A DNA stretch of 6,314 nt from Myxococcaceae bacterium. GTDB taxonomy: Bacteria; Myxococcota; Myxococcia; Myxococcales; Myxococcaceae. Position numbers and translations under genes: made by a program. Shown here piece by piece: positions 1-6,314 of this stretch. The DNA lies in NCBI GenBank assembly GCA_018262385.1, contig JAGSPQ010000228.1, positions 1 through 6,314 of the forward strand, in the 5' to 3' direction. Within the stretch, counting starts at the first letter, position 1. Each line of letters starts with the position of its first letter. The notes beneath the pieces are model-generated. The model did no database searches, was not told where the DNA came from, and saw nothing but the letters and a program-made list of their open reading frames with translations.

Positions 1-1
1 C

Positions 2-142
2 GGGCCGGGAGATCTCACCTGGGTCGGCGGCACTCCCGAAGAGACCCACTTCTACCTGGGCACCGGCCACGGCAGCCTGATGACGATCGGCATCGCCGAC
101 GATCAGTCGCTGCCGCTGGGACCCCGCGCCTGCGCTCCCTGA
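2..142 (+). CDS. C-terminal fragment of an unrecognised protein (5' end outside window)
   Basis: An open frame enters from the left edge and ends at a TGA at 140-142, giving 46 visible residues that finish in ...GPRACAP. Coding is supported by third positions that are overwhelmingly G or C, like the other genes, and by a plausible composition: alternating hydrophobic/Thr/Gly segments such as THFYLGTGHG and LMTIGIADD look like beta-strand and turn. The end falls only 12 bases from the end of the convergent glycoside hydrolase gene, a normal compact tail-to-tail arrangement. I do not recognise the family. The segment could be the last strands of a beta-rich or beta-propeller-like protein, and the single Cys near the C-terminus would fit an exported disulfide protein, but both are guesses. 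No function is proposed. Confidence 0.55.
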   Translation, partial: GPGDLTWVGGTPEETHFYLGTGHGSLMTIGIADDQSLPLGPRACAP

Positions 143-154
143 GCGTCGCGCTGA

Positions 155-2527
155 TCAGGACAGCCGCAGCGAGGTCAGCCGCTGCTCGAGCGGCAGCACC
201 ACCTGGCCCAGCGGCTCTACCTCCAGCACCCGCAGCTCGCGCTCGAGCGCATCGCAGACGCTGGCCTGCGTCACCACCAGCCCCTCGACGGTGACCCGAA
301 TCGGCTTCTCGGGAAGCTGCTCGCAGAACAAGCGCACGATCACGCCCTCGCCCGACTCGGCCCGCTTCACCGCCGCGATCGTCACTCCCGGCGCATCGCA
401 CCGCACGATCGCTTCCGCCGCGTGGGACGCTCCGCGCAGCTCGGGCGCCAGCCAGGCGCGGCTCAGCTGCCGGCGCGCGTGCGCCAGGTGCGGCGCGTCG
501 ACCAGGCCCGAGGGCATCAACGCCGCCTCGTGCACCTGGCGATCGCGGTTCGAGCCGCCGATCGGGTGGGCCATCACCGGAAGGATCCCGAAGGCGCGCT
601 CCTTCAGCGCATTGCGGGCGACGATCCACTCCAGCGCGCCGGTAGGGCTCAGCGACGCCGCGGTGGGCGACTCGAACAGCGCGAACAGCGACTGTCCCTT
701 GTCGCGCAACGTCAGCCGGGAAGGCACCGCCCAGAAGGTCGGGCTGTTGTGCCGCTCGCGCGGCCGGTCGATCACTCCGCCGACGGTGTCCATCTCGAGC
801 GTCTTCGGATCGAGCGCCACGTCGAACCGGCAGGTCGCGGTGCGCCGGCTGCCCGCCACCCCGTCGCAGCGCAGGCGGAAGAACCGGTGGCCGGGATCGA
901 CGGTGATGGTGCGCACGAACGGCAGCCCGTCGAGCTCCGAGCTGATCTCGAACGAGACCTCGCCTTTGACGTCGGAGATCTGCACGTGGGCCTCGCGGCG
1001 GCTGGCCCGATCGACCTCGGCGAAGCGGCCGCCGCTGTACTCGTGCCCCAGCCGCCACAGCCCGCCCTCGTCGTGGAACGCGACCAGGTCGAAGCCCAGG
1101 CCGTTGAGCAGCGGGGCGCCGTCGCTGACGAGCGAGGTGAAGCAGGCGCCGCGCTCGAGCGAGAGGGTGAAGCGGTAGGTCGCGGTCTGGACCTCGATCT
1201 CGTCGCCGCTGCGGCGCACCTGGACGCTGCCTCCCGAGGGCTCGGTGGCGGACACTCCGGGTGAGGCGAGCGCCAGCGCCTGATCGGCGGCCAGCTCGGC
1301 GGCGTCGAGCCACGGCCGCTGCTCGGCTTCCCACACCCGGTCGGGCGAGGTGCCGGGGATGTAGTCGTGGTGGTTGCTGAGCACCAGCCGGCTCCAGCCC
1401 TCGCGCAGCGCGGCCTCGAGCGGCGCGTGGGGCGCCTGAAACGCCGACAGCTTCTCCGCCATCAGCAAGGTCCGCGCGATGCGGGTCGGGCGCTGCTTCA
1501 CCTCGGGCCGGGTGGCACAGAAGCCCATCCAGTACGGGTTCGGATCCGCGGCGAGCACCGGCAGCTGGGCGCGGTGGAACTCGAGCAGCGAGAAGTAGTC
1601 GTCGAGCCCGGCGAGCACCGTCCACGTCCCGGTGCGCGCGAAGTGCTCCTCGTTGTAGCGATGCAGCAGCTGCGGCAACTCGACGATCGGATCGTTGAAA
1701 TCCATGCCGATCGGACAGAACAGGTACGGCGTCCGCGCGAACGGCGCGAGCTGCTCGACGTAGCCGTCGATGCGGGCGGCGATGTGGCGGCGGGTGCGCC
1801 ACGGCAGCGCGAACACCTTGCCCGCCCAGCGAATGATGCCTTTGTGCGCCAGCATGTCGCCGTGGAAGTAGGTGAACGCGTTCCAGTGGCAGAGCACCTC
1901 GGCCCCGTCGTCGTCGCGCCAGATGAAGTCGTGGGTGCGCAGCTCCTGCTCGAGCAGCGCGGCGGTCGAGCCCGGCCGGGGAAACTCGGCGCCGGGCCGG
2001 TAGTCGGCGCCGACGAAGTACATCCCGTCGATGCGGGTCAGCCCCACCGAGCGCACCCCGACCGCCTTCATCAGCGACGGCAGGTGGGGCGAGTGGCCGA
2101 AGTTGTCGGGGAAGTACGCCAGCCCCGGATCGTCGGGCAGGCCGTGGTCGCGCAGCCAGGCGTGGCCCAGCTGAAAGTCGCGCAGGATCGTCTCGTGGTG
2201 CGGCAGCAGCGTGTCGGGCGTCGTGAACGACGACGCGAGCATCCGCAGCTGGCGGTTGGCGAGCAGCGCGCGCAGCCGCGGTTGGGCGGCGGGGTGGCGC
2301 TCCCAGAAGAGCTTGAAGAAGAACAGGCTCTCGACGCAGTACACCCGGTGCGGATCCCGCTCGAGCGCGCCCAGCACCTGCTCGAAGATCGGCTCGATCC
2401 GGCTGGTGAAGTACTCCTCGGACGTCTGGAGCCAGTTGGTGTCCCAGTGGCTGCTCTCGCCGAAGAGGATCACCCGCCTGGCCGAGGGGGGAATCTTAAG
2501 CTTCGCCCGCAGCTGCAACTCGGTCAC
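155..2527 (-). CDS. Glycoside hydrolase family 38 protein (alpha-mannosidase type)
   Basis: A 790-residue protein with a GTG start at 2525-2527 and TGA at 155-157. Seen: the N-terminal catalytic domain (about residues 15-300) has SHWDTNW (H27, D29), PDNFGHS (D141) and IGMDFND (D276). The helical middle domain (about 300-405) has SNHHDYIPGT (H386, H387, D388). The rest (about 430-790) is beta-rich with a DEGGLWRLGHE segment. Family knowledge: GH38 enzymes are retaining alpha-mannosidases with a divalent metal held by an HxD pair, the nucleophile Asp and a His of the HHD motif. D141 matches the nucleophile, D276 probably the acid/base, and H27/D29/H387 the metal ligands. No signal peptide is visible (MTELQLRAKL), so a cytoplasmic enzyme acting on imported mannosides is inferred. 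The length is at the short end for GH38. The start is supported only by a weak purine-rich stretch (GGGCGGTGGCG) just upstream, but the catalytic domain begins about 15 residues in, as expected. Substrate linkage cannot be read from sequence. Confidence 0.92.
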   Translation of the reverse strand: MTELQLRAKLKIPPSARRVILFGESSHWDTNWLQTSEEYFTSRIEPIFEQVLGALERDPHRVYCVESLFFFKLFWERHPAAQPRLRALLANRQLRMLASSFTTPDTLLPHHETILRDFQLGHAWLRDHGLPDDPGLAYFPDNFGHSPHLPSLMKAVGVRSVGLTRIDGMYFVGADYRPGAEFPRPGSTAALLEQELRTHDFIWRDDDGAEVLCHWNAFTYFHGDMLAHKGIIRWAGKVFALPWRTRRHIAARIDGYVEQLAPFARTPYLFCPIGMDFNDPIVELPQLLHRYNEEHFARTGTWTVLAGLDDYFSLLEFHRAQLPVLAADPNPYWMGFCATRPEVKQRPTRIARTLLMAEKLSAFQAPHAPLEAALREGWSRLVLSNHHDYIPGTSPDRVWEAEQRPWLDAAELAADQALALASPGVSATEPSGGSVQVRRSGDEIEVQTATYRFTLSLERGACFTSLVSDGAPLLNGLGFDLVAFHDEGGLWRLGHEYSGGRFAEVDRASRREAHVQISDVKGEVSFEISSELDGLPFVRTITVDPGHRFFRLRCDGVAGSRRTATCRFDVALDPKTLEMDTVGGVIDRPRERHNSPTFWAVPSRLTLRDKGQSLFALFESPTAASLSPTGALEWIVARNALKERAFGILPVMAHPIGGSNRDRQVHEAALMPSGLVDAPHLAHARRQLSRAWLAPELRGASHAAEAIVRCDAPGVTIAAVKRAESGEGVIVRLFCEQLPEKPIRVTVEGLVVTQASVCDALERELRVLEVEPLGQVVLPLEQRLTSLRLS

Positions 2528-2689
2528 CGCGCCACCGCCCGCGCAACCGGTGCGGCACAGTTTCGTCGGGGGAACGGGCGGGTCGGTTTCACCGGGTTCA
2601 GATAATCGCGGCCGGTCACTCCCGGCACCCCGATCGACCGCACCGATCTTTCAGACCGTGACAAAGCCAGCACCAGGCTGGCGAAGAGG
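2528..2689. other. Intergenic spacer between START-protein gene and GH38 gene
   Basis: This 162-base gap is the only sizeable non-coding stretch. It is locally richer in A/T than the genes beside it. Next to the START-protein stop it holds a stem-loop that may be a terminator (listed separately). On the minus strand, GATTAT (plus 2602-2607) matches four of six positions of a sigma-70 -10 box, about 75 bases before the GH38 start, but no recognisable -35 element lies 16-18 bases upstream of it. If the stem-loop does terminate transcription, a promoter for the GH38 gene should lie here; I cannot point to it with confidence. I see no small ORF, tRNA-like fold, direct repeats or operator. Confidence 0.4.
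2661..2682 (-). terminator. Candidate intrinsic terminator after the START-protein gene
   Basis: On the minus strand, seven bases after the TGA of the START-domain gene, the sequence reads GCCAGC-CTGGT-GCTGGC followed by TTTGT. This is a perfect six-pair stem, five pairs G-C, with a five-base loop and a short interrupted T run. Position just after the stop is right for ending the cassette transcript. The stem is short and the T tract poor, so it may be a weak or Rho-assisted terminator, or chance in GC-rich DNA. Confidence 0.4.
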
Positions 2690-3286
2690 TCAGCCGCCTG
2701 ACAGCGCCTTCGCCCGCGCGAGGATCACCTTGAGAAAGCCGACCGCCGCGTCCCGCTGGCCGCCGCGCGCGAGCAGCGAAGGCACCGAGCCGCCCGGGTC
2801 GCTGTAGACGACGTAGCTGACGTCGACCCGGCCCGCGGGGTTGGGCACCAGCCTCCACTTGCCGCGAATCGCCGGGATCCGCACGTGGTCGGCGGTGGGC
2901 GGAAAGCGCGGATCCTCGCGGGTCTCGAAGGCGATCTCGCAGCGGCCCGACGGCGCGTCCGACAGCCGCTGGACGTGGATGACGTAGTCGCGGTCGGCCA
3001 CCACCGGCACGCGAATCTGCTCGTAGGTCCACCGCTCGTCCTCGGTCTCCTTGATCACCACCCGCTTCTTGAATTCGCCCTCGGGCTTCTTGTTCGACAG
3101 CCCCTTGCCCCAGACCGCGTCGCACAGCGCGCCGAGGCTCGAGCTGCTGGTGGTCGAGACCCGGACCTCCTCGAACTTCGAGCCGGCGACCGCGCGCAGC
3201 TCGACCTTCATTCCGTCGACGGTGCGGTCTTCGCGCCATCCGGGCGTCTGGGAAAGGACCAACAAGAGGGCGAGGGCACTGCTCAT
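2690..3286 (-). CDS. START-domain (StAR-related lipid-transfer fold) protein, possibly exported
   Basis: A 198-residue protein, ATG at 3284-3286 and TGA at 2690-2692. Seen: almost the whole chain fits one START domain in order. GWREDRTVDGMKVELRAVAG (16-35) is the typical N-terminal strand pattern, VPVVADRDYVIHV (93-105) the conserved sdRDYv strand, DHVRIPAIRGKWRLVP (133-148) the next strands, and YSDPGGSVPSLLA (161-173) the DPGG-x-P turn before the C-terminal helix (about 175-195). Known: START domains fold around a cavity that binds sterols, phospholipids or other hydrophobic ligands. The first residues (SSALALLLVLSQT) look like a short signal sequence but lack a basic n-region, so export is uncertain. 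C55 and C116 could form a disulfide if it is exported. The ATG overlaps the stop of the DUF1552 gene as ATGA and has no good Shine-Dalgarno, which suggests translational coupling. Lipid delivery or binding for the two upstream proteins is inferred; the ligand is unknown. Confidence 0.87.
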   Translation of the reverse strand: MSSALALLLVLSQTPGWREDRTVDGMKVELRAVAGSKFEEVRVSTTSSSSLGALCDAVWGKGLSNKKPEGEFKKRVVIKETEDERWTYEQIRVPVVADRDYVIHVQRLSDAPSGRCEIAFETREDPRFPPTADHVRIPAIRGKWRLVPNPAGRVDVSYVVYSDPGGSVPSLLARGGQRDAAVGFLKVILARAKALSGG

Positions 3287-4788
3287 AGCGGGATGGTTCC
3301 GAGGTGAAGAGGAAGGGTGTTGGTGACGTAGCTGCCGCTGAAGCCGTAGCCGGCGTTGAGCGCCGCGCCGGCCGCGAGCGCGCCGAGGGTGCCGGTGGCG
3401 CCGAAGGTCTGATCGGTGCCGCCCAGCATCCGCAGCACCTGGGCGTAGAGGTCTCCCAGCGAGAGGCGGGGAGCGCACACCACGTGACGGCCCTGGCCGG
3501 CGGGGAAGGCGGACTTCAGCCCTGCCAGCACCACCGGGATGTTGAAGTCGAAGTGCGACGAGCCGTAGCCCATGTCGCTCACCCAGACGACGAGCGTGTT
3601 GTCGAGCATCCGGCTGCCGTCCACCTCGATGATCTGTGACAAGCGGGTGACCAGCCGGGTGAACATCTTCGCCTGGTAGCCGAAGGCCTGGGTGAGGTCC
3701 GGCTGCGACGGATCCGACAGCGACGGCGTGCTGTGGATGATCGCGTGGTGGTTGTTGCCGCCGTCGAACGGCGAGGTGCCGGTGAACTCGCTCGAGAACA
3801 CCGGGTCGTAGCCGAGCTGGAAGTGGAGGCTGGCGACGCGGGTGAGATCGCAGGCGAGCGACATCACCAGGTTCTCGATCTGGCTGGGGGTGACCTGCCC
3901 GTCCAGCCGCCCCCGCGAGATCTGCGCCTCGCTGTAGGTGGGGATCTGCGCCTCGAGCGGACGCACGCACGCCGCGGCCGAGACCGGAGGCGGGACGTTG
4001 CCGAAGCGCGTCTCGAGCGTACGGATGAAGCTCGCGTGCTGATCGAGCCGCTGGCGATCCGTCACTCCGACCTGGTTGTGCAGCCCTTCGTACTGCGAGG
4101 CGACCGCGTCGAGGATGCTCGCGCGCCGGCCGATCAGCCGGCTCTGCAGCGTCTTCACCGGCGGAGCCGTGGGCGCCACCGGCGGGCCGAACACGTCGTT
4201 GAGCGCGGTGCGCGGGTTGGAGTTGGTCAGCGCCGGCGGGCTGCCGTTGAGGCCGTAGAAGCCGGGCGCGTCGTACTGCCACTCGTAGCCCAGCGGCGAG
4301 CCGGGGAACACCAGCGCGCTGCGCTGCGAGGCCGACGCGCGCAGCCGCTGCCCGGCGACGAAGTCGATCGACGGCCCGCCCCCGGTGCCGTCGGACTTCG
4401 GCCGCATGCAGGTGAGGAAGGTGCGCGAGCCCGAGTGGTGCCCGTCGCCGTTGCCGGTGCTGTGGCGGACCAGGTTGTCGATCCCGTCGACGGTGACGAT
4501 CTCGTTTCGGATCGCGCCCAGCGCCGCCAGCATCGGCGACAGGTTCCCGGTGGCCGGCAGCGCCCCGGTGGTGGTCCGCGGCGACCAGTTGTCCTGGCCG
4601 TTGCGGCCGTTGCCGGCGACCCGGCCGTGGCGGTGCACCACCACCACCAGGCGCTTGGGCGGCGGAGTGACGGCGCCGAAGGCAGCGCGGGGCGCGAACG
4701 CCTCGAGCATCGGCAGCGCGAGGGCGGCTCCCGAGGCCCCGAGGAGGAAACGGCGGCGATCGATGCGGTTGTTCTTGCTCACGGTCAT
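3283..4788 (-). CDS. DUF1552 family protein with Tat signal
   Basis: A 501-residue protein, ATG at 4786-4788, TGA at 3283-3285. Seen: a twin-arginine signal, DRRRFLLGASGAALALPMLEAF (10-31 region) with likely processing near AAFGA (35-39), so the folded protein is exported. Mature-domain landmarks are the strand KRLVVVVHRHG (45-55), GHHSGSRTFLT (116-126), GGNNHHAIIH (343-352), and NTLVVWVSDMGYGSSH followed by NIPVVLAG (397-423). These are family-typical; the last resembles the DUF1501 and alkaline-phosphatase-like layout in which Asp and His bind metal. That metal link is inference, and no activity is established for the family as far as I know. The gene starts inside the DUF1592-type gene by an ATGA overlap and ends in another ATGA overlap with the START gene. 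A GTG at codon 3 (4780-4782) has better Shine-Dalgarno spacing and would give MSKNNRIDRRRF; either start preserves the Tat signal. DUF1552 genes commonly sit next to DUF1592-type genes, supporting a shared role. Confidence 0.93.
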   Translation of the reverse strand: MTVSKNNRIDRRRFLLGASGAALALPMLEAFAPRAAFGAVTPPPKRLVVVVHRHGRVAGNGRNGQDNWSPRTTTGALPATGNLSPMLAALGAIRNEIVTVDGIDNLVRHSTGNGDGHHSGSRTFLTCMRPKSDGTGGGPSIDFVAGQRLRASASQRSALVFPGSPLGYEWQYDAPGFYGLNGSPPALTNSNPRTALNDVFGPPVAPTAPPVKTLQSRLIGRRASILDAVASQYEGLHNQVGVTDRQRLDQHASFIRTLETRFGNVPPPVSAAACVRPLEAQIPTYSEAQISRGRLDGQVTPSQIENLVMSLACDLTRVASLHFQLGYDPVFSSEFTGTSPFDGGNNHHAIIHSTPSLSDPSQPDLTQAFGYQAKMFTRLVTRLSQIIEVDGSRMLDNTLVVWVSDMGYGSSHFDFNIPVVLAGLKSAFPAGQGRHVVCAPRLSLGDLYAQVLRMLGGTDQTFGATGTLGALAAGAALNAGYGFSGSYVTNTLPLHLGTIPL

Positions 4789-6314
4789 TCTCCCCGGCGG
4801 TACATGAAGGCGTCGGTCTGGGTGGAAGCGAGGAACACCTTGTCGAGCCGGTTGCCCGAGTCGGCGAGGGCGTCCCGCAGCTGCTGCAGCGCGCAGTTGT
4901 CGCTGGCGGTCTCGGTGCGCGAGGCGGTGTAGCGGAACACCTGCTGGGCGAGGCAGTCGGACGTCTTCTGCAGCGACGCGATTCCCTCGAACAGCTCGGT
5001 GGGTCCGGCGAACGGCAGCGGGGCCGAGGAGGAAGAGACCAGCGAGCCCGACGGATCGATCGCCTTCCCGCTCGCGTAGGCCTGGCGGTACTTGCCCATC
5101 GCGTCGAAGTGCTCGAGCGCGATCCCGGCCGGATCCAGCAGCTTGTGGCAGCCGGCGCACCCGGGGTTCGACTGGACCGCGGCCGACAGATCGCGCGCAG
5201 TCGGATCCGGCGGCTTGGGCAGGCTGGCGAAGGTGGTCGCCGCGTTCGGCGGCGGGGTGCCGAGGTTCTCACACATCAGCCGGGTGCGAACGACCCGGCC
5301 GCGGAAGACGTACGAGGTCTCGGACGAGTGGGCGAGCGCGGCCATCGAGGCCGGCTGGGTCATCAGCCCGGTGTAGCGGGTGGGATCGAGCGTCACCTTC
5401 GCCCAGCCGCTGGCCGGCGGCGTCACTCCGAAGAAGGCGGCCAGCGGCGCGTCGACGTACGCCTCGCTGGTGCGCAGCAGCGTCCGCAGGCTGGCGCCGG
5501 TGCGCAGCTGCGCGGAGGCGAACCGATCGAACGAGCCGTTGATCGAATCGACCAGCGTCTGGTTCAGCCAGGGGAACGCCGCCGGATCCTTGTCGGCCAG
5601 CAGCAGCGCCGGGGTCTGGGTCCACTCGCGGACGAAGCGGGCGAAGGCGCGATCGGCCTTCGGGTCGGCGAACATCCGCTGCGCCTGGGCGAGCACCTGC
5701 GCCTTGGTGGTCAGCTGCCCGGACTCGGCGGCGGTCAGCAGCACCTCGTCGGGCACCGAGCCCCACAGGTAGAGCGACAGCTGGGTGGCCAGCTCGAGCC
5801 CGGTGCGCAGGCGATCGACGCCCACCGCGGCCGGGGCCTCGACCACGTAGAGGAACGCCGGCATCTGCAGCAGCGCGGCGCTCATCACGCTCACCGCGTC
5901 GGCGAAGGTCGCGTTGTCGGCGCGCTCGGCGGAGTAGATCGCCAGCAGCGCAGTGCGCTCAGGCCCGGTCAACGCCCGGCGAAACGCGCGGCGGCCGTAG
6001 GTGTCGAGGAAGGTGGTCGCGCAGGCGACGGTGCCGGTCGCGGCGCAGGTGACGAGGGTGGCGATCTTCGGAGAGAGCGCGAGGGCGACGTCTTCGCCCG
6101 CGTAGAGCAGCTGCTCGACGCCCTGCTCGCCGACGATGCCGATCCCCGGCTCGGTCGAGAAGCCGGTGGCCGCCGCGCCGTACGCGCCCGGATACCGGGT
6201 GCTGCCGTCGAGCGCGAACACGTCGCGGATCGCATTGGCGTACTCCGCGCGGGTCAGCCGCCGAACCACCGACGGCCCGCCCCAGGTCTTGGTGTCGCAG
6301 ACGTAGCGGGTCGG
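4785..6314 (-). CDS. DUF1587/DUF1595/DUF1592/DUF1588/DUF1585 multidomain protein with a CxxCH motif (5' end outside window)
   Basis: The frame is open to the right edge; 509 residues are visible (1 = window edge), ending at TGA 4785-4787. A GTG at 6267-6269 is internal, because the preceding residues PTRYVCDTKTWGGPS still look like the family, so the true start and any export signal lie outside. Domains in order: DUF1587 (RRLTRAEYANAIRDVF, 18-33), DUF1595 (YGRRAFRRALTGPE, 106-119), DUF1592 (about 170-235, GLELATQLSLYLWGSVPDE), DUF1588 (about 315-412, with CENLGTPPP and GCAGCHKLLDPAGIALEHFDAMGKYR at 385-410), and DUF1585 (about 450-505, ending DAFMYRR). CxxCH (386-390) is a cytochrome-c-type heme attachment signature. 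Eight visible cysteines (6, 90, 98, 348, 386, 389, 454, 474) suit an oxidising, extracytoplasmic location. Such proteins are frequent in Planctomycetes and Myxococcota, often as paralogs beside DUF1552 genes; their reaction is unknown. A periplasmic or lipoprotein redox role is inferred. It overlaps the DUF1552 gene by ATGA. Confidence 0.94.
   Translation of the reverse strand, partial: PTRYVCDTKTWGGPSVVRRLTRAEYANAIRDVFALDGSTRYPGAYGAAATGFSTEPGIGIVGEQGVEQLLYAGEDVALALSPKIATLVTCAATGTVACATTFLDTYGRRAFRRALTGPERTALLAIYSAERADNATFADAVSVMSAALLQMPAFLYVVEAPAAVGVDRLRTGLELATQLSLYLWGSVPDEVLLTAAESGQLTTKAQVLAQAQRMFADPKADRAFARFVREWTQTPALLLADKDPAAFPWLNQTLVDSINGSFDRFASAQLRTGASLRTLLRTSEAYVDAPLAAFFGVTPPASGWAKVTLDPTRYTGLMTQPASMAALAHSSETSYVFRGRVVRTRLMCENLGTPPPNAATTFASLPKPPDPTARDLSAAVQSNPGCAGCHKLLDPAGIALEHFDAMGKYRQAYASGKAIDPSGSLVSSSSAPLPFAGPTELFEGIASLQKTSDCLAQQVFRYTASRTETASDNCALQQLRDALADSGNRLDKVFLASTQTDAFMYRRGE
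4790..4795 (-). promoter_or_regulatory. Shine-Dalgarno GGGGAG for the DUF1552 gene
   Basis: GGGGAG on the minus strand lies inside the last codons of the upstream gene. It is one base from the ATG at 4786-4788, too close for normal use, but seven bases from the GTG at 4780-4782, which is a normal spacing. It therefore favours the GTG as the true start, whereas the ATGA overlap favours the ATG and reinitiation. Confidence 0.4.

Noticed and set aside
151..158. CTGATCAG palindrome at the GH38 stop codon
   Set aside because: An eight-base palindrome with no loop or T tract; expected by chance and not a terminator.
1552..1621. GCGAGCACCG occurring twice about 60 bases apart
   Set aside because: Lies within GH38 coding sequence and reflects similar codons (VLA-type segments), not a repeat element.
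15..1802. 595-codon minus-strand open frame overlapping the GH38 gene in another frame
   Set aside because: Arg/Ala-rich low-complexity translation without recognisable motifs; a frame shadow.
2543..2557. Sigma-54-like TGCCGC-N5-TTGC on the minus strand before the GH38 gene
   Set aside because: It lacks the essential GG of the -24 element and would put the transcription start only a few bases before the start codon.
1367..2605. 412-codon plus-strand open frame opposite the GH38 gene
   Set aside because: The composition is dominated by Arg, Val, Gly, Gln and Glu, typical of the complement of a high-GC gene. The opposite strand carries unmistakable GH38 motifs.
3733..4932. 399-codon plus-strand open frame opposite the DUF1552 gene
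   Set aside because: Repeated Arg-Gly-Val-Glu-Ala runs and no domain. It crosses the boundary between two well-supported minus-strand genes.
3287..5272. Long same-strand open frame running into the START gene, as if encoding an 860-residue fusion protein
   Set aside because: Everything upstream of 3286 is an out-of-frame reading of the DUF1552 gene: Arg/Pro/Ala-rich, with no domain. Only the last 198 codons are a real protein.

Overview
The window is uniformly GC-rich (roughly two thirds G+C, with G/C strongly favoured at third codon positions). Three genes belong to families (DUF1592-type, DUF1552, START) that I associate with Myxococcota/deltaproteobacterial-type genomes, the first two also with Planctomycetes. 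A Gram-negative, myxobacterium-like soil or sediment bacterium is the best guess. It rests on family content and composition only, since there is no rRNA or other marker here.

Layout, left to right. (1) Positions 2-142, plus strand: the last 46 codons of an unrecognised gene entering from the left edge. (2) Positions 155-2527, minus strand: a complete 790-residue family 38 glycoside hydrolase (alpha-mannosidase type) with all expected catalytic and metal-binding residues. It meets gene 1 tail-to-tail, 12 bases apart. (3) Positions 2528-2689: a 162-base gap with a modest stem-loop that could terminate the upstream operon. (4) Positions 2690-6314, minus strand: a tightly packed three-gene cassette, transcribed right to left. 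It begins with a DUF1587/1595/1592/1588/1585 multidomain protein carrying one CxxCH motif, whose 5' end lies beyond the right edge. Next is a Tat-exported DUF1552 protein, then a small START-domain (lipid-binding fold) protein with a possible short signal sequence. Both junctions are four-base ATGA stop/start overlaps.

How they may work together. The overlaps argue that the three cassette proteins are made in coordinated amounts. The DUF1552 protein has a clear Tat signal, and the cysteine-rich DUF1592-type protein is also probably extracytoplasmic, so the envelope is the likely site of action. The DUF1592/DUF1552 pair recurs in these phyla but, to my knowledge, has no established biochemical function. 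The coupled START protein is the most informative clue, because it hints at a lipid or other hydrophobic substrate; that is inference. The mannosidase lacks a visible signal peptide, lies beyond a possible terminator, and is probably a separate cytoplasmic catabolic function.

I see no tRNA, rRNA, CRISPR array, insertion sequence, prophage or defence gene. The rest of the window is densely coding, and the many long open frames on other frames and strands are artefacts of high GC.
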